A DNA stretch of 9,990 nucleotides from an uncultured Collinsella sp. (GTDB taxonomy: Bacteria; Actinomycetota; Coriobacteriia; Coriobacteriales; Coriobacteriaceae): assembly GCA_902475475.1 (NCBI GenBank), contig CABRZY010000056.1, positions 1-9,990 of the forward strand, given 5' to 3'. The position numbers and the translations under genes were made by a program. Positions 1-5,413 of the stretch are shown piece after piece (position 1 is the stretch's first letter; every line of letters begins with the position of its first letter). Below the pieces are notes generated by a model. It was not told the origin of the DNA. It saw only the letters and a list, made by a program, of their open reading frames with translations, and searched no databases.

Positions 1-417
1 CCCCGCCGTCACGGTTACGGCGAGCAGCGCCGCGCCGCCGATCATGGCAGGTAGGATCAGCCATGGTGCTACTTTTCGCACCAGGCTAAACAGGGCGAAG
101 ATGCCGCCTTCGTTGTGGTTATCGGCCTTCATGGCGATTACCACGTACTTGACCGTGGTCACGAGCGTCATGGTCCAGATGACGAGCGAAAGCGCGCCCA
201 GAATCATGTCCTCGCTGACGGTGCCGATGCCGCCGTTGTTGGCGACGATTGATTTCATGGTGTACATGGGGCTTGTGCCGATGTCACCGTAGACGACGCC
301 GAGCGTTACGAGCAGCATGCCAGCGGAGAGGGGAATGGCTCCATGCCCGCCTTGACTACGCTGGTCTTGGAGGCTTGCCTCCAGCTTGTTGTGTGCCACG
401 TGGACTCCCTTGGACAT
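1..417 (-). CDS. kup: Kup-type potassium uptake permease, N-terminal part (runs off left edge)
   Basis: Reading the minus strand from the ATG at 417-415 gives 139 uninterrupted codons to the window edge. The protein starts MSKGVHVAHNKLEASLQDQ, then has the Kup signature in order: GHGAIPLSAGMLLVTLGVVYG, DIGTSPMYTMKSIV (residues about 47-60), a second membrane segment ILGALSLVIWTMTLVTTVKYV, the loop IAMKADNHNEGGIFALFSLV, and the start of a third hydrophobic stretch. Kup proteins import K+ with H+ across the cytoplasmic membrane. The family is usually above 600 residues, so less than a quarter is seen here. The start is supported by AGAGG about 5 bases upstream of the ATG on the minus strand and by the family's usual short N-terminal tail. 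It lies downstream of the EamA gene on the same strand, 138 bp away, with an inverted repeat between them, so it is probably transcribed on its own. The family call rests on the GVVYGDIGTSP and KADNxxEGG motifs. Confidence 0.93.
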   Translation of the reverse strand, partial: MSKGVHVAHNKLEASLQDQRSQGGHGAIPLSAGMLLVTLGVVYGDIGTSPMYTMKSIVANNGGIGTVSEDMILGALSLVIWTMTLVTTVKYVVIAMKADNHNEGGIFALFSLVRKVAPWLILPAMIGGAALLAVTVTAG

Positions 418-454
418 CTGGCCTCTGCCACGAGCAGTAGACCTTTATGCCATC

Positions 455-460
455 TTTATA
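455..460 (-). promoter_or_regulatory. Possible -10 element for kup
   Basis: On the minus strand this reads TATAAA, inside an AT-rich patch (TTATATGTATAAA) that stands out from its GC-rich surroundings and lies about 38 bases before the kup ATG. No convincing -35 hexamer sits at 16-18 bp, so the call is tentative. No long structured leader is present, which argues against a riboswitch. Confidence 0.3.
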
Positions 461-498
461 CATATAAGAGCAGTTTGGCACATCGGGGTGTTTTAGAC

Positions 499-522
499 AA
501 TAATCCCCATCTGGGGATTATT
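499..522. terminator. Perfect inverted repeat between EamA gene and kup, probable terminator
   Basis: A perfect 10-bp inverted repeat, AATAATCCCC and GGGGATTATT around a 4-base loop (ATCT), begins 34 bases past the EamA stop codon. On the minus strand the GC core CCCC/GGGG is followed by AUUAUUGU, a weak U-rich tail. It could end EamA transcription before kup, and its symmetry would allow it to work from either side. With no strong T-run, a role as an operator for kup is an alternative. Confidence 0.5.
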
Positions 523-555
523 CATATACGCAGGTAGTATTTCAGAGCAGGGCTA

Positions 556-1467
556 TTAAGCACGTGCTGTCTGGGCGATGCCAGCCTTGGTGTTTGCGCG
601 TTTGCCGGCGAGTTCGCAAAAAATCGCGCCGCCGATGATAAGCGCGGCGCCCATCAGGCGGACCGGTGTTATGGTTTCGCCCAAAAGGACGGCCGAGAAC
701 ACGACGGCCGAAAGCGGCTCAAGGTAGCCGACGACGGCGACGGTCTGCACGGGCAGTTTGGCGACGGCGCTAAAGTAGAGCAGGCAACCGAGTCCGGTGT
801 TGACGACGCCGAGCATGACGACGGCGCGCCAATCAATACTGGGGGCGACGCCGGCGGACAGGAATGAGGGGGCGCCCTGCGTGAGGAGCGTAAGGACCAG
901 CGCGGTCAAAAAGGCGGCGCTCACCTGGAGCGCGGAGTTCTCGAGGCCCTCGATGTGCGGCGCACCCTTGCTGGCGATGACCATCAATGCATAGCAGAAG
1001 GCCGAGGCGATGCCGCACACGATGCCCGCGATGGGCATATTGCCGCCGAGGCCTTGGGCCGCGATGAGGAAGGCGCCGCAGGCGACAGCTATGAAGCCGG
1101 CGATTTTGCCACCGGTCAATTTTTCGCCAAAGATGAGCGGGGAGAGCGCCATAACGATGATGGGGCCGCAGTAGTACAGCAGCGAGGATATGCCGACGCC
1201 GATCGTCTGGTAGGCGCGGAACAGAAAAATCCAGCTGGCGCCCAGCGCGGCTCCCGAGAGGAGAAGGGCTGCGGCTTCGCGGGGGCGAGATGGCGCCTGC
1301 AACTTATGGCGTTGAGTGATGGCGAGGACGGTGACAAGCGAGAGGGCGCCCAAAAACGTGCGCAGGAGCACGATATCGGAGCTCGGCAGCGCGATGGCAG
1401 CGGCGATGATGCCGTTTGAGCCAAACAATAGCAATGCTGCTAAGTACGTAAACAGTCCGTTGTTCAT
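556..1467 (-). CDS. EamA/DMT superfamily permease
   Basis: A 303-residue protein made almost wholly of hydrophobic helices separated by short loops, the expected length and pattern for a ten-helix drug/metabolite transporter with two EamA repeats (roughly residues 5-140 and 148-288). The N-terminal repeat opens with YLAALLLFGSNGIIAA, and LLYYCGPIIVMALSPLIFGE marks the end of repeat one. Repeat two ends with the typical motif VGYLEPLSAVVFSAVLLGE (a helix with PL and GE) followed by GAALIIGGAIF. The short basic tail is cytoplasmic in this family. Such proteins export or exchange small metabolites or drugs across the cytoplasmic membrane. The substrate cannot be inferred. The ATG at 1467-1465 has GAGGGG about 10 bases upstream on the minus strand. 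The gene is divergent from a LysR regulator with a shared palindromic region, the usual arrangement when the LysR protein controls the permease. Confidence 0.9.
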   Translation of the reverse strand: MNNGLFTYLAALLLFGSNGIIAAAIALPSSDIVLLRTFLGALSLVTVLAITQRHKLQAPSRPREAAALLLSGAALGASWIFLFRAYQTIGVGISSLLYYCGPIIVMALSPLIFGEKLTGGKIAGFIAVACGAFLIAAQGLGGNMPIAGIVCGIASAFCYALMVIASKGAPHIEGLENSALQVSAAFLTALVLTLLTQGAPSFLSAGVAPSIDWRAVVMLGVVNTGLGCLLYFSAVAKLPVQTVAVVGYLEPLSAVVFSAVLLGETITPVRLMGAALIIGGAIFCELAGKRANTKAGIAQTARA

Positions 1468-1490
1468 GCGCTGACATCCCCTCTATATCC

Positions 1491-1513
1491 GAACATGTTC
1501 ACTATGGGTGAAC
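1491..1513. promoter_or_regulatory. Overlapping palindromes, candidate LysR operator
   Basis: The EamA-LysR intergenic region holds the perfect palindrome GAACATGTTC (1491-1500). It overlaps a second inverted repeat, GTTCAC (1497-1502) and GTGAAC (1508-1513), around the 5-base spacer TATGG. The three GAAC/GTTC half-sites lie just before the lysR -10 box and at the likely EamA promoter, where a LysR regulator would repress itself and control the divergent gene. That this LysR protein binds here is inference from position. Confidence 0.5.
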
Positions 1514-1534
1514 TGGCTTTAGAAGAAAAGCGAA

Positions 1535-1540
1535 TATAAT
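1535..1540 (+). promoter_or_regulatory. -10 element of the lysR promoter
   Basis: An exact TATAAT lies 46 bases before the GTG start of lysR. The best -35 match is poor: CTGGCT at 1513-1518, 16 bp away and touching the edge of the GTGAAC half-site. A weak -35 overlapped by an operator is typical of a regulated, autorepressed LysR gene. Confidence 0.55.
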
Positions 1541-1585
1541 GCATGGCAAACATGACAAAAACTCATGCAAAGGTGGAGGGGTGCC

Positions 1586-2443
1586 GTGGAAACGAATATT
1601 CAAAAGATGCAGGTGCTGCTGGAGACGGTGCGCGCCGGAAGCTTTACGCGTGCTGCCGAGCGGCTGAGCTATTCGCAGTCGGGCGTGAGCCGTATGGTGG
1701 CCGATCTTGAGGCCGACTGGGGCTTTAAAGTGCTTGATAGAAGCCGCGAGGGCGTAGTGCTTTCTGCCGATGGGCGGCAAGTTATGCCGGCGGTCGAGGC
1801 GTTATGCGAGGAATTTGTTCGTTTGCAGCGACGGGTGGATGAGATGCGTGGGCTCATGCGCGGCAAAATCTGCATCGGTACGTTTTCGAGTGTGGCGACC
1901 CACGTGCTGCCGCCGGTGATTGCGCGCTTTCGCGCCGATCATCCGGACGTCGATTATGAGTTGCTGATGGGCGATTACTCAGAGATTGAACAATGGGTGG
2001 CGGAAGGTCGCTGCGACCTGGGCTTTATTCCGCGCGAGCCACGCGGCGCCGGCATGGCGTCGCGACCGTTGGTGCAAGACGAGCTGATGGCCGTGGTGCC
2101 AGCGGACTCCTCGCTTGCCACCGCGGAGGTCGTTTCCCTTGCCGATTTGGCCAACGAGCAGTTTATCCTGCTGGAACGCGGTAGCGACGACGAGATTACG
2201 CCGCTGTTTCGCCGCGCGGGCCTGGCGGTGCGCTCTAAGCTGTCGACCTGGGATGACTATGCGATTATGGCTATGGTCGAGGACGGCCTGGGCGTTAGCA
2301 TTCTTCCCGCGCTCATCTTGCGTCGCTGTCAGTTCGATGTTGCCGTGCGTCCGCTCGAGGGACATCCTCATCGGCAGATCAACGCGATATATCGAACGGC
2401 CGATGTTTCGCTTGCCGCCGTCCGTTTCCTCGAATACCTCTAA
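1586..2443 (+). CDS. LysR-family transcriptional regulator
   Basis: A 285-residue LysR protein. The N-terminal winged helix-turn-helix spans about residues 1-62, with the family pattern GSFTRAAERLSYSQSGVSRM, a following DLEADWGFKVLDRSREGVVLSADG wing, and a helical linker to about residue 90. The substrate-binding domain begins with KICIGTFSSVATHVLPPVIARF and holds the usual features: ELLMGDYSEIEQWVAEGRCDLGF, LMAVVPADSSLA and MAMVEDGLGVSILPA. The GTG at 1586 is preferred over the in-frame ATG at 1565 because GGAGG at 1575-1579 sits 6 bases before it, and because LysR proteins normally begin a few residues before the first helix. The 7 extra residues of the longer form would be coded by the ribosome binding site itself. 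It probably controls the divergent EamA permease. The effector is unknown. Confidence 0.9.
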   Translation: METNIQKMQVLLETVRAGSFTRAAERLSYSQSGVSRMVADLEADWGFKVLDRSREGVVLSADGRQVMPAVEALCEEFVRLQRRVDEMRGLMRGKICIGTFSSVATHVLPPVIARFRADHPDVDYELLMGDYSEIEQWVAEGRCDLGFIPREPRGAGMASRPLVQDELMAVVPADSSLATAEVVSLADLANEQFILLERGSDDEITPLFRRAGLAVRSKLSTWDDYAIMAMVEDGLGVSILPALILRRCQFDVAVRPLEGHPHRQINAIYRTADVSLAAVRFLEYL

Positions 2444-2457
2444 ACGTGTGCGCGTCA

Positions 2458-2474
2458 TTGCCCACTTTGGGCAA
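2458..2474 (+). terminator. Hairpin after lysR
   Basis: TTGCCCA and TGGGCAA form a perfect 7-bp stem around CTT, 15 bases after the lysR stop. There is no T-run after it, so it may be a weak terminator or a 3'-end stabilising stem. Confidence 0.4.
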
Positions 2475-2502
2475 ATCTCAGAGTCTGGTGCATTTTCTTA
2501 TG

Positions 2503-2587
2503 AAATTGAACTTTCGAATGAGGTGCCGCGTTATACTGCTGCCTAAATTGAACCTTGGTTCAATTCGTATTCTATAAATTGAACTTT
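2503..2587. repeat. Three phased AAATTGAAC repeats plus inverted copy, candidate operator array for the HTH-aminotransferase gene
   Basis: AAATTGAACTTT occurs at 2503-2514 and 2576-2587, and AAATTGAACCTT at 2545-2556. The middle copy is one arm of a perfect inverted repeat: AATTGAACC at 2546-2554 and GGTTCAATT at 2557-2565, separated by TT. The start-to-start distances of the direct copies are 42 and 31 bp, close to four and three turns of B-DNA, so the sites face one side of the helix. They surround the probable promoter elements and end 6 bp before the ribosome binding site. An XRE-type helix-turn-helix domain is encoded directly downstream, so autoregulation by that domain is the natural inference. 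Confidence 0.7.
2532..2537 (+). promoter_or_regulatory. Probable -10 element for the HTH-aminotransferase gene
   Basis: TATACT lies between the first and second AAATTGAAC repeats. The nearest -35-like hexamer is TTGAAC of repeat one, at an overlong 20-bp spacing. A second candidate, TATAAA at 2573-2578, lies 19 bp after the TTGAAC of repeat two. Either way the repeats overlap where RNA polymerase would bind. Confidence 0.4.
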
Positions 2588-2605
2588 GCCAGCAAGGAGG
2601 TTCTA

Positions 2606-4126
2606 GTGGCCCAAGAGACGTTTAGCGATCGCCTGCGACAGACTATGTCCGATCGCGACGTTCGCCAGTCGGACGTAATCCGCGCATCGGAGATGCTCGG
2701 CAAAAAACTCGGCAAGAGTCAGATGAGCCAATATGTGAGCGGCAAGACGATCCCGCGGCGCGATGTGGCTGAGCTGCTCGCCCGTATTTTGGAGGTCGAT
2801 GTTACCTGGCTGCTTGCCGGCGACGCCGATCAAGGCGAGGCATCATCACCCCGCAACGATTCCAAGCCTGAACCCCATCCCTCAGCTCAAATTGCAAGGA
2901 GCACCACCATGCGTACTTTTTCTAAATCCACCAAGCTCGATAACGTCCTGTATGACGTGCGCGGTCCCGTCGTCGACGAGGCTGCCCGTATGGAGGACGA
3001 GGGCGAGCGCATCCTCAAGCTCAATATCGGCAACCCGGCGCCCTTCGGTTTCCGCACGCCCGACGAGGTCATCAAGGACATGCGCCAACAGCTGCCCGAC
3101 TGCGAAGGCTATTCCAACTCGCGCGGCTTGTTCTCCGCGCGCAAGGCGATCATGCAGTATTCGCAGATCAAGGGCCTGCCCAACGTTCAGATGGAGCATA
3201 TCTACACGGGCAACGGCGTGTCCGAGCTCATTCAGCTTTCGATGAACGCGCTGCTCGACAATGGCGACGAGATTCTGATCCCCAGCCCTGACTATCCGCT
3301 CTGGACGGCGTGCGCAACCCTTGCCGGCGGTCATCCCGTACATTATTTGTGTGATGAGCAGGCGGATTGGTATCCCGACCTGGAGGATATGGAGTCCAAG
3401 ATCACGAGCGCGACCAAAGCCCTCGTCATCATCAACCCTAACAACCCCACGGGTTCCGTCTATCCGCGTGAGGTGCTCGAGGGCATCGTTGAGGTTGCGC
3501 GCAGGCACCAGCTCATGATTTTTGCAGACGAGATTTACGACCGCCTGTGCATGGACGGCTATGAGCACGTCTCGATTGCCTCGCTCGCTCCCGATCTGCC
3601 CTGTGTCACCTTTAGCGGCCTTTCCAAGTCGCACATGATTGCGGGCTATCGTATTGGCTGGATGGTGCTTTCGGGCAACCAGCGCTGCATGAGCGACTTC
3701 ATCATGGGTATCAACATGCTCTCCAACATGCGCCTGTGCTCCAACGTGCCGGCTCAGTCGATCGTTCAGACGGCACTCGGTGGTCATCAGTCCGTTAACG
3801 ACTACATCCGTCCCGGCGGCCGTGTCTACGAGCAGCGCAACTTTGTGTATGAGGCGCTCAACAAGATTGACGGCATCTCGGTGGTTAAGCCGCGCGCGGC
3901 GTTCTACATCTTCCCCAAGATGGATGTGAAGAAGTTCAACATCACCGATGACGAGCAGTTCGCCCTTGACCTGCTGCACGAGAAGAAGATCCTGATCACG
4001 CGCGGCGGCGGCTTCAACTGGGCTGAGCCCGACCACTTCCGTATCGTGTACCTGCCGCGCATGGAAGTACTCAAAGAGTCCCTCGAAGACCTCGCCGACT
4101 TCTTTGACCATTACCGCCAGGCGTAA
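2606..4126 (+). CDS. XRE-type HTH domain fused to AlaA-like PLP aminotransferase
   Basis: The 506-residue protein has two parts. Residues 1-73 form an XRE/HTH_3-like DNA-binding domain (FSDRLRQTMSDRDVRQSDVIR, KSQMSQYVSGKTIPRRD, LEVDVTWLLAGD). After a polar, proline-containing linker (about 74-101), residues 102-506 match the whole of glutamate-pyruvate aminotransferase AlaA of E. coli: KLDNVLYDVRGPV, LNIGNPAPFGF, GNGVSELI, PSPDYPLWTA, INPNNPTGSVY (277-283 core), FADEIYD with Asp311 to contact the PLP nitrogen and Tyr314, SGLSK with the Schiff-base Lys341, and FRIVYLPR with the carboxylate-binding Arg479. All key residues are present, so it should be active in the cytoplasm, probably making alanine or a related amino acid from pyruvate and glutamate. 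The GTG at 2606 is chosen because AAGGAGG (2594-2600) lies 5 bases before it. The in-frame TTG at 2555 lies inside the repeat array. Fused regulator-aminotransferases are known as MocR/GabR proteins, but those carry a GntR-type domain and a different aminotransferase arrangement. Confidence 0.92.
   Translation: MAQETFSDRLRQTMSDRDVRQSDVIRASEMLGKKLGKSQMSQYVSGKTIPRRDVAELLARILEVDVTWLLAGDADQGEASSPRNDSKPEPHPSAQIARSTTMRTFSKSTKLDNVLYDVRGPVVDEAARMEDEGERILKLNIGNPAPFGFRTPDEVIKDMRQQLPDCEGYSNSRGLFSARKAIMQYSQIKGLPNVQMEHIYTGNGVSELIQLSMNALLDNGDEILIPSPDYPLWTACATLAGGHPVHYLCDEQADWYPDLEDMESKITSATKALVIINPNNPTGSVYPREVLEGIVEVARRHQLMIFADEIYDRLCMDGYEHVSIASLAPDLPCVTFSGLSKSHMIAGYRIGWMVLSGNQRCMSDFIMGINMLSNMRLCSNVPAQSIVQTALGGHQSVNDYIRPGGRVYEQRNFVYEALNKIDGISVVKPRAAFYIFPKMDVKKFNITDDEQFALDLLHEKKILITRGGGFNWAEPDHFRIVYLPRMEVLKESLEDLADFFDHYRQA
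2897..2911 (+). promoter_or_regulatory. Internal ribosome binding site and ATG at the HTH/aminotransferase junction
   Basis: AGGAG at 2897-2901 is followed after 7 bases by ATG at 2909-2911, in frame, at residue 102 of the fusion. Starting here would give MRTFSKSTKLDNV and a 405-residue protein that begins where free-standing AlaA begins and has its length. It may be a relic of the fusion event or an active second start that yields an enzyme without the DNA-binding domain. Confidence 0.55.
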
Positions 4127-4147
4127 CGGCAAAGGTAGCCTGTAATG

Positions 4148-4186
4148 AAACGGTCGGCCCGCAACGGATGCGGGCCGACCGTTTTC
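4148..4186 (+). terminator. Strong rho-independent terminator after the HTH-aminotransferase gene
   Basis: A perfect 15-bp stem (4148-4162 with 4170-4184, core CGGTCGGCCCGC) closes a 7-base loop, AACGGAT, and runs into TTTT. The A-run before and T-run after let it work in both directions. It separates the aminotransferase gene from the downstream operon. Confidence 0.92.
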
Positions 4187-4219
4187 TGTCTAAGCCCGTG
4201 CTGTTAGCGCTTGTCTCGT

Positions 4220-4247
4220 TGAGCGGGCGAGGTTCGCGCGTGAGCGG
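4220..4247 (+). repeat. Two TGAGCGG direct repeats, 21 bp apart
   Basis: TGAGCGG occurs at 4220-4226 and 4241-4247. The 21-bp period equals two helical turns, and the pair lies 44-71 bp upstream of the probable -35 box of the operon, as an activator site would. A 7-mer pair in GC-rich DNA can also arise by chance. Confidence 0.3.
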
Positions 4248-4254
4248 CTAGTTC

Positions 4255-4271
4255 TATTCCAAAATGGAATA
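4255..4271. promoter_or_regulatory. Inverted repeat upstream of the amidohydrolase-PTS operon, candidate operator
   Basis: TATTCCA and TGGAATA form a perfect 7-bp inverted repeat around AAA, 19 bp upstream of the probable -35 box. There is no T-run and no gene end next to it, so a regulator-binding site is more likely than a terminator. The partner is unknown; the convergent LysR-like gene at the other end of the operon is one candidate. Confidence 0.45.
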
Positions 4272-4290
4272 CAATGGGCTTAAGCTGGAA

Positions 4291-4320
4291 TTGATGTCCG
4301 GGTACCTGCTTTTCTAGAAT
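4291..4320 (+). promoter_or_regulatory. Probable promoter of the amidohydrolase-PTS operon
   Basis: TTGATG (4291-4296) and TAGAAT (4315-4320) are separated by 18 bp and lie 33 bases before the amidohydrolase ATG, after the upstream terminator. Each hexamer matches four or five of six consensus bases. The -10 lies in the palindrome TTCTAGAA. Confidence 0.55.
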
Positions 4321-4352
4321 GTTTTCAACAAGATGAAAGGCGGTTCCAACCA

Positions 4353-5387
4353 ATGATTATCGATGCAAATTCCTACTGGTTCGACGAGCGCATCTTTCAT
4401 GACGAGACGCTCTGCGAACAGTTTTTGGCCGAGGTACCTCGCGCCTATGACACCGAAGGCTATCTGACCATGAATTCCGCCGGCAAACGACAGATCGTGA
4501 TCGAGATGCCCGCCGGTTCTCCGGGTCTTAACTACATTGAGGGCGACTACACCCTCGAGAAGCGCTTGGCCGATATGGATGAGGCGGGGGTCGACAAGGC
4601 GATCCTCAAGCTCCCCGGCTGTCACGAGTGGATGTCGCTCGAGATGTGCCGGCGTTTCAACGACGGTATGGCTGCTGACGCGAAGGCGTCAAGTGGCCGT
4701 CTGATTCCGCTTGTCGCTGTGCCGCCCTTTGGCACCAAAGCGAATTTGGAGGAGCTCGACCGCAGGCTCGACGATGGTTTTGCGGGTGTGCAGCTCTGCG
4801 CTCACTACGGCAAGCGCTATCTCGACGACCAGGTCTTCTCGAGCTTTTTCGAGCACCTGAACGAACGCCATGTCACCGTTTACGTGCATCATGTTCCCGT
4901 GCCGGTCGAGAACGAATCGCTTCTCGCGTACGACAACCTTCGCCGCTCTTATGGCCGCTGCGTCGACCAAACTACGGCGATCGGCCGAGAGATCTTTGGC
5001 GATTTCTTTGAGCGCTACCCCAATATCAAGATGGTCCACTCCATGCTCGGCGGCGCATACTTTGCGTTCAAGGAGATGCTGCTGCCTCATGGTCCCAAGC
5101 GCCCTGATGCTTCTGGCCGTTTTCAGGTCGATACCGAGACCGTTTCCAGGCGCCTCGAGAACAACATCTATTTCGACATGTCCCATGCCCAGCCTTGGGG
5201 CGAGACGCTTCTTGCCTGTGCGGTTGAAGTCCTTGGTGCAGACCATATTGTCTTTGGTACGAGTTATCCCGTTAAACGCGAGTGGCTAACAGAGGGTGTC
5301 GCCTGCGTCCGCGCCACAGATTTAAGTGATACGGACAAGGACCTTATGCTTGGCGGCACGGCACAGCGCTTGTACGGCATCGAGTGA
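4353..5387 (+). CDS. Amidohydrolase-2 (ACMSD-like) family protein with degenerate metal site
   Basis: The 344-residue length and ordered motifs point to the amidohydrolase-2 TIM barrel (as in ACMSD and related decarboxylases/hydrolases): MIIDANSYWF at the N-terminus; LEKRLADMDEAGVDKAILKLPG; a long ERHVTVYVHHVPVPV strand with His179/His180; NIKMVHSMLGGAYFAF with His229; and ADHIVFGTSYPVKREW (301-306 core), ending in GGTAQRLYGIE. The family's metal-binding HxH after the first strand reads ANS here, and the aspartate of the usual FGxDYP is Ser304, so three of four classical ligands are absent. Either the substitution defines a metal-free or differently liganded subfamily, or catalysis is lost. 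It has no signal peptide, so it is cytoplasmic. AAAGGCGG lies 9 bases before the ATG. It is the first gene of the operon, 26 bases before the next. The reaction cannot be named: hydrolysis or decarboxylation are both possible for the fold. Confidence 0.85.
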   Translation: MIIDANSYWFDERIFHDETLCEQFLAEVPRAYDTEGYLTMNSAGKRQIVIEMPAGSPGLNYIEGDYTLEKRLADMDEAGVDKAILKLPGCHEWMSLEMCRRFNDGMAADAKASSGRLIPLVAVPPFGTKANLEELDRRLDDGFAGVQLCAHYGKRYLDDQVFSSFFEHLNERHVTVYVHHVPVPVENESLLAYDNLRRSYGRCVDQTTAIGREIFGDFFERYPNIKMVHSMLGGAYFAFKEMLLPHGPKRPDASGRFQVDTETVSRRLENNIYFDMSHAQPWGETLLACAVEVLGADHIVFGTSYPVKREWLTEGVACVRATDLSDTDKDLMLGGTAQRLYGIE

Positions 5388-5413
5388 GCGACAGATAAAG
5401 GAGGGCGTTCGCC

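Noticed and set aside
44..537. Short plus-strand open frames at the left edge
   Set aside because: They are opposite the kup coding sequence or its leader, show no family motifs and have no ribosome binding sites.
418..555. Possible c-di-AMP or K+ responsive riboswitch before kup
   Set aside because: The likely leader is only about 30 bases, and the sole strong structure is a simple palindrome that lies upstream of the probable -10 box.
2555..2605. Upstream TTG start giving a 17-residue longer HTH-aminotransferase protein
   Set aside because: It lies inside the repeat array and candidate promoter, has no ribosome binding site, and AAGGAGG is placed for the GTG at 2606.
2882..4132. A 416-codon open frame on the minus strand opposite the aminotransferase gene
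   Set aside because: It is the antisense shadow of a clear AlaA-like coding sequence in GC-rich DNA, has no recognisable motif, and would have to read through the strong terminator region.
4202..4215. A cre-like sequence (TGTTAGCGCTTGTC) upstream of the amidohydrolase-PTS operon
   Set aside because: Several positions differ from the CcpA consensus, it lies about 75 bp from the -35 box, and CcpA control is not established for this kind of organism.
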